Below, piece by piece: positions 17,410 through 23,056 of a DNA stretch of 23,056 nt (the stretch's first letter is position 1; each line of letters opens with the position of its first letter). The translations under genes and the position numbers were made by a program. Origin of the DNA: Chrysochromulina tobinii. Taxonomy: Eukaryota; Haptophyta; Prymnesiales; Chrysochromulinaceae. Location: positions 1 to 23,056 of the forward strand of contig JWZX01002341.1 of the NCBI GenBank assembly GCA_001275005.1, written 5' to 3'. The notes below the pieces were generated by a model. It was not told the DNA's origin. It did not search any database and saw only the letters and a list, made by a program, of their open reading frames with translations.

Positions 17410-18342
17410 CCGCTGCCGCGCCCACTGCCACGGCCGCCAAGCCGTGGCGCCGAGGGGCGCGGGGGCGAGAGCTCCTCACGCGGCGGCGATGGCCTCATCC
17501 GCGGCGGCGAGGCACGCAGCGAGAGCCGTTGGGAGATGCGCGCCCCCGTGGATGACAGATCCCGGGAGATGCGCCCCCCCGTGGATGACAGATCTCGGGA
17601 GATGCGCCCCCCCGTGGATGACAGATCCCGGGAGATGCGCCCCCCCGTGGATGACAGATCCCGGGAGATGCGCCCCCCCGTGGATGACAGATCTCGGGAG
17701 ATGCGCCCCCCTGTGGATGACAGATCTCGGGAGATGCGCGCGCCCGTGGGCGACAGATCCCGGGAGATGCGCGCCGAGAGCAGCCGCTACGCCGATCGCC
17801 GGGAAAGGGAAAGGGGCGAGAGGGGGGAAAGGGGGGAAAGGGGGGAAAGGGGACCGCCGCCAGAGGTGCGCGCTGCCCTGAGCAGCCGAGATCTCCCATC
17901 TCGAGATCGGAGACGGAGTCGCAGCCCGATACGAAGCCCGATACGAAGCCCGATACGACGCGGCCGCAGCTTCAGCCGCAGCCCCCCACCGCGAGAGAGG
18001 AGTCCCCCCCACCGGAGTCCCCCCCACCGGAGCCCGGAGCGCGGTCTTTCTCCGGGTGGCGGACGCGGATATGAGGAGCGCCCGCGTCGTCGATCGCCAC
18101 GGGCGGTGGGATGGCGATGGGGGGGCTCGCCCCCACGGGGGGGCTCGCCACTCCGAGGCAGGGGGGGCTCGCCCCCACGGGGGGGCTCGCCACTCCGAGG
18201 CAGCTCGCCCCCCCGAGGCGATCGCGGCGGCTCGCCTCTGCTCTCCGCTCGTGGCGATCGGCGACGCGACCCCGGCCATGACGATCGCCATGACGACCGG
18301 CGACGACAGCCGGGGCCACCACCACGAAGAGGTCGGGGCTGA
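15496..18342 (+). CDS. Disordered RS-type nuclear protein with several tandem repeats
   Basis: The product has 948 residues from ATG 15496. Order: a basic, glycine/serine-rich N-terminus of about 190 residues; the only globular-looking block at about residues 195-335 (RPCVFGLEDEFEADWSAM, then FWDETNYDPL and EEPEWVPPSQ); polyalanine tracts; a Gly-Met repeat; proline-rich segments including a run of prolines; an 11-residue repeat EMRPPVDDRSR; then an RS/RG-rich C-terminus (RSRSPIRSPIRSPIRR, SFSRSPPPRERSP). Arginine-serine tails are typical of splicing and mRNA-processing factors that are phosphorylated and concentrate in nuclear speckles. No RRM, PWI or zinc finger is seen, so it is RS-like rather than a classical SR protein. 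RNA metabolism is inferred from composition; the globular block is unrecognised and is the best handle for a search. Confidence 0.78.
16835..16950 (+). repeat. 33-bp Gly-Met repeat in the RS-type gene
   Basis: Units beginning GGCCCTGGCGGCATGGGCAT recur at 16852, 16885 and 16918 (period 33) and encode GPGGMGMGMGM. Flanking bases continue the GGCATG hexamer pattern. Confidence 0.85.
17371..17414 (+). repeat. CCG triplet run encoding polyproline
   Basis: An almost uninterrupted CCG run, with one CCA, encodes about 14 prolines in the RS-type protein. Length variation is likely. Confidence 0.8.
17533..17763 (+). repeat. 33-bp tandem repeat, seven full units, encoding EMRPPVDDRSR
   Basis: Units begin at 17533, 17566, 17599, 17632, 17665, 17698 and 17731, with a partial eighth at 17764. 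Inner units are almost identical (third-position TCC/TCT and CCC/CCT changes only). The first and last full units have Ala in place of the first Pro, and the last has Gly for Asp, the usual pattern of decayed edges and homogenised centre. Confidence 0.92.
18121..18204 (+). repeat. 42-bp tandem duplication in the RS-type gene
   Basis: Two copies (starting 18121 and 18163) of a unit containing GGGGGCTCGCCCCCACGGGG encode GGSPPRGGSPLRGR-type residues. The GGGGGCTCGCCCCC core is also a near-palindrome. Confidence 0.8.
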
Positions 18343-18642
18343 CGCTGTGCAGGTATGTATCGGGGGATGGAACGAGGCGCGGGCGCTTGGTTGCACGGCT
18401 TTGACGTCAGCCGTCCGCACACGACGGATCATGCGCAATGATCTTGACTCGTTTTACCGTGTAACATGTTTTGTGTGCATCGAATATTGTCTTTGTGTGG
18501 GGATGGCGAGTTGACCGGTGCCGATGTAAACTCGTTCGGCGTTCGGCGTTCAGCGTTCAGCGTAACTTCTGATAGTCTTCTGATGTGATAAACTCGCCTC
18601 GATGCGCCCAGCACAGCGCGGCGAATCCTGAAGGTGCGGCAG
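18343..18642. other. Spacer between RS-type and RelA/SpoT genes
   Basis: This is the 3' flank of the RS-type gene and the 5' flank of the RelA/SpoT homologue on the same strand. It contains four tandem heptamers at 18534-18561. Nothing else is recognisable. Confidence 0.55.
18534..18561. repeat. Heptamer tandem repeat (GTTCGGC x2, GTTCAGC x2)
   Basis: Four contiguous 7-bp units lie about 80 bases upstream of the RelA/SpoT start. The first pair and the second pair differ by one base. A minisatellite is likely; a regulatory role is untested. Confidence 0.75.
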
Positions 18643-19746
18643 ATGGGGATGGCCGCGTTGTGGATGGCCACGCTCATATTTGCGGCCTATGTACCTGGGA
18701 TTACCCTCCATCGCCGCCCGAAACACACCCAACAGCGGATTCGAATGGTGGCCAGCGGCCCTTTGATTGACCACCAGCGCAGCGGCTTGAGACACGCGGA
18801 CACAATCGCGGCGCTGGCGCCCTCGCTCCGTCCAAAGCTGGCGCAGTTTGGCAGCAGCGAGGGCGCGGAGCTGCAGGTGCTCGACAGCGTCCTGGCGCAG
18901 AACACGGCGTACCTGCGCAACGACGCGGAGAAGCTGCGGCTGGCGCTCGAGGTGGGCTTCCTGGCACACAAAGGGCAGCAGCGCAAGTCGGGCGAAGCGT
19001 TCATCACGCACCCGGTGCAAGTCGCGTCGATTTTGGCAGAGGCGCGCCTCGACACCGAGTGCGTGGTCGCCGGGCTGCTGCACGACACCGTCGAGGACAC
19101 CGCCCTCACCTTCGAAGACCTTGAGAATCTCTTCGGCCCGAGCGTGCGGCGCATCGTCGAGGGCGAGACGAAGGTGAGCAAGCTGCCGAAGCTCGTGCGC
19201 TCGGAGCTCGCGAGGCCGAGCAAGCAGGACGAGCAGGCCGAGAATCTGCGCTCGATGTTCGTCGCCATGGCCGAGGACTGGCGTGTTGTCGTCGTCAAGC
19301 TCGCCGACCGACTGCACAACATGCGCACGCTCGAGTTCATGCCGGTGCACAAGCGCATCTCCATCGCGCGCGAGACGCTCGAGATCTTCGCGCCCCTCGC
19401 GCACCGGCTGGGCATGTGGTCCTTCCGCTCCGAGCTGGCGGACCTCTCGTTCAAGCACCTCTTCCCCGCCGAACACGACGAGCTCCAGTCACACATTGAC
19501 TCCAAGATGCGCTCGTACAAGGAGACGTTAGCCGCCGCCACGCAGGAGCTCGTCGGGCGGCTCACGGCCGACCCGCGCCTCGCGCAGTACCGTGTCGTGA
19601 TCACGGGGCGCACCAAGTCCATTCACAGCACGTGGAAGAAGCTGCAGCGGGACGAGTGCTCTGTCGATGAGGTGCTTGACCTCGTCGCGCTGCGCATCGT
19701 CATTGAACCCGTCGACAGTCGCGACAAGGGCGCCAAGGGCGGCAAG

Positions 19747-19800
<54 letters not shown>

Positions 19801-21135
19801 AGCGGCGAGCTCCTCGGCCTTGACGACGACATCGGCAGCGGCGGCATGTTATCTCCAGGGAGTTCCGGCGACGACATGGAGATCTGCTATCACGTGCTGG
19901 GCAAGGTGCATGGCGTGTGGACTCCCCTCCCACGCACGCTCAAAGACTACATCAGCTCGCCCAAACCCAACGGCTACCGCTCGCTGCACACGACCGTACT
20001 CGTGGGCACGCAGCCACTCGAGGTACAGATCCGCACGCAGCAGATGCACCGGGTGGCCGAGTATGGCGCGGCGGCGCACTGGACGTACAAGGAGAAGGCT
20101 GACCTGGACGGCGACGGCGCGGTCGTCACGGCTGACAGGCGGTTGGCGGACCGGAGCGCTTGGTTGCAGGTGCCAGCGCTGCGCTCGATAGCCAAGTGGG
20201 AGGAGGAGCTCGAGAGCGCGCACGAATTCATGCAGCTGGTGCGCGCGGAGCTGCTTGGGACACGTGTCTTCGTCTTCACCGAGGCGGCCGGCTCGAACAC
20301 CCGAATCCTCAACCTCGCCGTGGGCGCGACGCTGCAGGATGCGGCGAATGCGCTCAATGCAACGGCGGCCTCGCAGGTGGCCCTCCTCAACGGCACCCCC
20401 CGTCGCAGCTCGACCAAGCTCAAGAACGGCGACATCGTCTCCTTTGTGCGCGTGGATGATCAGTCTCTCCACGGAGCGCCCGTGGACGAGGAGGAGGGCT
20501 TTGAGGGGGGGCGCAAGGGCAATGCCCTCGGGGTGCCTCCGAAGCTGCATGTGTGCGAGCGCTGCCTGCCGTTGCCCGGCGACGCCATCGTGCTGACCAC
20601 ACGCTCAACGAGCCAGCGAGGAGATGAGGACCTCGCGGTAGGCGGCAGGCTGCACCGCGCGGCCAGTGAGTGCCTCGCGATGCGGCGCGACCTCGCCGCG
20701 GGTGAGAGGCTCGTGCGTCCAACAGCCGCTCTCGAGGAGAAGTACCGTAAGAAGTTTGATGACGCACTGCGCCCTCGCGCGCCGCCCGGCGGCACTGATG
20801 AGGTGTTGGCCACCAAGATCATCGTGTTCACCACCGACCGGACCGGCCTACTCCTCACCATCTCTTCGGTCGTCACGCTGAACACGGTCAACATTGTGAA
20901 CGTGCGCTCCGAGACACGCATGGTGGGCGACGCGTCCGCCTTTTGCTACACGGTCCACATCGCCTCCGTCGAGATGCTCGAGGCCCTCATTCTCAACCTC
21001 GAGCAGCTCGACGATGTACGCTGCGTGCTGCGCGCGGACATGGACGACCTCATGCATGACCTGGGCCCCGACGGTTTCTGGGCCGCGGGCGGCATCGCCC
21101 CTATTGATATTCACCATCGAGCTGGCGACTATTGA
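18643..21135 (+). CDS. Bifunctional-type RelA/SpoT homologue ((p)ppGpp synthetase/hydrolase), probably plastid-targeted
   Basis: The product has 830 residues; the frame opens at GTG 18634, and ATG 18643 was chosen. A hydrophobic leader (MGMAALWMATLIFAAYVPG) followed by a basic stretch fits a signal peptide plus transit peptide for a complex plastid. HD hydrolase domain: HPVQ (123-126), HDTVED (147-152) and ADRLHNMR (221-228), all apparently intact. Synthetase domain: TGRTKSIHSTWKKL (about 321-334), DLVALRIV, then KDYISSPKPNGYRSLHT and EVQIRT (460-465). A TGS domain follows (about 540-600), then a zinc-finger-like CERCLPLPGD ... LHR ... C region (about 638-677), and a C-terminal ACT domain (about 724-800). 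The family makes and degrades the alarmone (p)ppGpp. Two oddities: 18 consecutive glycines plus a linker split the synthetase domain, and the position of the usual R-x-K-D motif reads T-L-K-D. Hydrolase activity seems likely; synthetase activity is plausible. Confidence 0.92.
19747..19800 (+). repeat. GGC triplet run encoding 18 glycines inside the synthetase domain
   Basis: The run is a perfect GGC trinucleotide repeat of 18 units. It lies between the strand ending LVALRIVIEP and the strand beginning YHVLGKVHG, a place where bacterial RelA/SpoT proteins have only a short turn. The whole insertion is about 50 residues. Confidence 0.9.
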
Positions 21136-21644
21136 GCTAGAGTATGAAGCTTGCCATGATGGCGTCTCATGGTAAGCCTCGACGACATGAAGATGAAGAA
21201 GATGACGTCCGTGCACGCTAGTCGCACACGGTCGACGCAACTTCGGCCAACGGACGGTATCCTGCCACACGCGCTGCCACACGCCGGCGTCCTCTGCACG
21301 AGACGGTGCACCCCAAAACGGTCATCGAAATGTAAAATTGTTCGCGCCAGTGTCGGCGTGGCACGCCGGCACAAGCTTTCGCTGCGGTGCGTCGGTCCGC
21401 GCCGTGAGCGCCTCCTGAGCGGCTGAGGCTGTGAGCGGCCGGGGCGGCCGGGATCGTAGCCGGTACGACTATCGCCAATCGCCCCGTACGGTGTAATCTT
21501 TGTGTAAATCGACCTCGAATGTGACCTCGCACGCACGCACACACGTACATCGACCCCTCGGCCCGGCGTCACTCTTCTAATACGAACCACGTCACCGTGT
21601 GGTCTCGACACGCCGCGCAGGCTCGCTCGTCTAGAACGTAGTCG
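21136..21644. other. Intergenic region between convergent RelA/SpoT and thioredoxin genes
   Basis: This holds the 3' flanks of both genes. Open frames are short and without motifs; no RNA gene is recognised. A pair of TGTAA pentamers occurs near 21490-21506, a motif some algae use for polyadenylation; this is only suggestive. Confidence 0.5.
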
Positions 21645-22238
21645 TCATGATACATGCTTGGCCACCATGTCCACCAACTTCTTCTCGTTCGCGCCGGTGA
21701 GCGTGTCGACCTTCTCACCCCCCTTGTAGATCTGGAAGGTGGGCATGGCCAGTACCTCGCACGAGTGCATCAAGTCCTCGAGCTCGTCCACGTCCACCTT
21801 GACGAAGAGCGCATTCCCGTGCTGCTTCGCGAGCTCCGCAAAGAGAGGCGCGATGCGCTGGCATGGGCCGCACCAAACGGCGGTGAAGTCGACAACCATG
21901 ACAACGTTCGAGTCCTTGGTCAGCTGCAGCGCCGCACTCCAGTCGGCGTCCGAGTGCAGCCCGACCACGCCGCCCATGCCGGCCTTCAGCTCGTCTCCGG
22001 CTCTTGCGGCAGGCTTGAGGTCGTCGTCCTTCTTCTCCTTTGCTAAGGGCTTGGCTGTCCAGCCAATCCGATCCCACACAGTGCGCTGCAGATACGACTG
22101 CAGGCCCTCGTACCGCGTTCTGAGGGACGACTGAACGTGCGGCGGCAGTCGCACCCAGATCGGCTTGCAAAGGAAGAGAATAATTGGCATGAGTGCCGTC
22201 ACCGGGATGCACACTGGGCCGATGCAGATGAGCGGCAT
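21645..22238 (-). CDS. Membrane-anchored thioredoxin-domain protein
   Basis: The product has 197 residues from ATG 22238. The N-terminus is strongly hydrophobic (MPLICIGPVCIPVTALMPII), consistent with a signal anchor or short membrane hairpin, followed by a basic linker. From about residue 90 a complete thioredoxin fold follows: VVDFTAVWCGPCQRIAPLF with the redox pair Cys123 and Cys126, VKVDVDE, and the cis-proline motif MPTFQIYKGGEKV (Pro166). WCGPC and the surrounding residues are those of a reducing thioredoxin rather than a protein disulfide isomerase. Expected role: dithiol-disulfide exchange on the face of the membrane where the C-terminal domain lies, probably the cytosol. The cysteine pair within the N-terminal hydrophobic part (Cys5, Cys10) is notable. 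It is divergently transcribed from the partial membrane gene at 22557. Confidence 0.92.
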   Translation of the reverse strand: MPLICIGPVCIPVTALMPIILFLCKPIWVRLPPHVQSSLRTRYEGLQSYLQRTVWDRIGWTAKPLAKEKKDDDLKPAARAGDELKAGMGGVVGLHSDADWSAALQLTKDSNVVMVVDFTAVWCGPCQRIAPLFAELAKQHGNALFVKVDVDELEDLMHSCEVLAMPTFQIYKGGEKVDTLTGANEKKLVDMVAKHVS

Positions 22239-22556
22239 GCGTCGGGTGAGCTGAACGACGCCGATTTCGCGTCTGCCTGGAGGGGAGCGTCAGTGCGAGG
22301 CTCGAGGCAAGAGAGCCGAGCGCACGGAAGCGCACGGAAAGCGTCGGAGCGCGCGACAAGTGTGAATCCCCCTCCACCAAAAGCTCCCCACACCCCAAAG
22401 CAGTATTTTGCAGATGCTCTCATTCTCGGATGCCTCGTGGCACGAGAGGCTGTGGGATCTTATACATGTATTCGAGACAGAACAAGTGACGACGCCATCG
22501 GGCGCCTCCTTCCCATCTCTGCACATTCTCTACTGCACAGCGCCTCGAAGGCACAA
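22239..22556. promoter_or_regulatory. Shared upstream region of thioredoxin and partial membrane-protein genes
   Basis: These 318 bases separate two divergent starts. A TATA-like TATACATGTA lies at 22461-22470, about 90 bases before the ATG at 22557; this is the only candidate core element seen. The rest shows no clear motif. Confidence 0.4.
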
Positions 22557-23056
22557 ATGGCGTACAGCTCTCTCCTCGCGCTCTTGACGCTCTCAATTCG
22601 ACTCGATCCGCTCCTGGGCAAGGTTTCGACCCCAATGGTCGGCTTGGCCGGCGATAATGCCACTCAGGCCCGTTGTTCAGCCCCGCCGCCCTACAACTCG
22701 TCGCTTGCTGCGGCAGCAGCCACGGTAAGCAGCGGCGTCGCTTTCCACGCCGAGTTCGTAGCCCATGGCACCCAGTGGACGCGCGAGCCTGCGATGGGGC
22801 TCATCTCTCGCACTTGCTCTCTCGATGGCATGATGAGTGCCCTGAAGCAAAGCCAGTGGGCGAAGCCGCGTGCCACCGTGTGGTACATGTATTTCATTCG
22901 ATTCATCGAGGAGCTCGTGGCCTTCAATGCGTTCAATCGCGACAAGGACGGCGCGCTCTCTATCCTCATAGTTCTGCATTGGTTCCTCACGAATCCTCGC
23001 CTCTGGCTCTTCGTGGTTACCTCCGCCGTGCATGTCTTCATCATCTCGTGCACCAA
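22557..23056 (+). CDS. Partial membrane protein with EF-hand-like loop, runs off the window
   Basis: From ATG 22557 the frame stays open for 166 codons to the end of the window, so the C-terminus is missing. The N-terminus is hydrophobic (MAYSSLLALLTLSIRL), possibly a signal peptide. Next comes a polar stretch with an N-glycosylation-type NAT and NSS, then a region with several aromatic residues (ATVWYMYFIRFIEELVAF). The segment FNRDKDGALS matches an EF-hand loop at positions 1, 3, 5, 6, 8 and 9, but the twelfth position is not acidic. Two hydrophobic segments follow (ALSILIVLHWFL and LWLFVVTSAVHVFIISC). The frame is open upstream without another ATG for at least 170 bases. I do not recognise the family. 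Minus-strand open frames over the same bases have no motifs and are taken as shadows. Confidence 0.65.
   Translation, partial: MAYSSLLALLTLSIRLDPLLGKVSTPMVGLAGDNATQARCSAPPPYNSSLAAAAATVSSGVAFHAEFVAHGTQWTREPAMGLISRTCSLDGMMSALKQSQWAKPRATVWYMYFIRFIEELVAFNAFNRDKDGALSILIVLHWFLTNPRLWLFVVTSAVHVFIISCT

Noticed and set aside
16788-17498. A minus-strand 236-codon frame rich in Pro-Met repeats opposite the RS-type gene.
   Set aside because: It is the antisense reading of the GGCATG repeat and the polyproline run.

Overview
The window looks like nuclear DNA of a GC-rich, gene-dense eukaryotic microalga, most plausibly a haptophyte or another alga with a secondary plastid. The support is: an F-box protein, an arginine/serine (RS-like) protein, ShKT and EF-hand domains, one GT-AG spliceosomal intron, many homopolymeric amino-acid tracts, and a full-length RelA/SpoT homologue preceded by a signal-peptide-like leader of the kind that targets complex plastids. 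There are no operons, Shine-Dalgarno sites, phage genes, insertion sequences or CRISPR arrays. The lineage is inferred from style only; no marker gene settles it.

Layout. (1) 143-2152 (+): membrane protein with a long alanine-rich region. (2) 2702-3659 (+): TPR plus EF-hand protein whose reading frame is broken by one nucleotide near 3131-3134. (3) 4604-5377 (-): secretory-type 2-oxoglutarate/Fe(II) oxygenase resembling EGLN/PHD prolyl hydroxylases. (4) 6391-10286: three FkbM-type methyltransferase genes, two of them head to head and the third carrying a ShKT domain and a repeat-bearing intron. (5) 11328-12254 (-): F-box protein. (6) 12482-15379 (-): very long coiled-coil protein with a PDZ-like domain and near-identical internal duplications. 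(7) 15496-18342 (+): disordered RS-type protein built from several tandem repeats. (8) 18643-21135 (+): RelA/SpoT homologue with an 18-glycine insertion in its synthetase domain. (9) 21645-22238 (-): membrane-anchored thioredoxin. (10) 22557-end (+): partial membrane protein running off the window.

Genes are intron-poor and frequently divergent (6391/7726, 12482/15496, 21645/22557), with short shared upstream spacers. Intergenic spacers are visibly less GC-rich than the genes and hold short direct repeats, one interstitial telomere-like motif and small palindromes.

Functionally, the oxygenase, the three FkbM methyltransferases and the anchored thioredoxin could all act in the secretory pathway (hydroxylation, glycan methylation, disulfide chemistry), whereas the RelA/SpoT homologue would set (p)ppGpp in the plastid. 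That they work together is inference from proximity only. I found no clear defence or mobile system; the most unusual local structure is the FkbM cluster and its repeat-bearing intron. Many long open frames here begin at TTG, GTG or CTG, so I placed starts at the first in-frame ATG, and several N-termini may lack an upstream exon.
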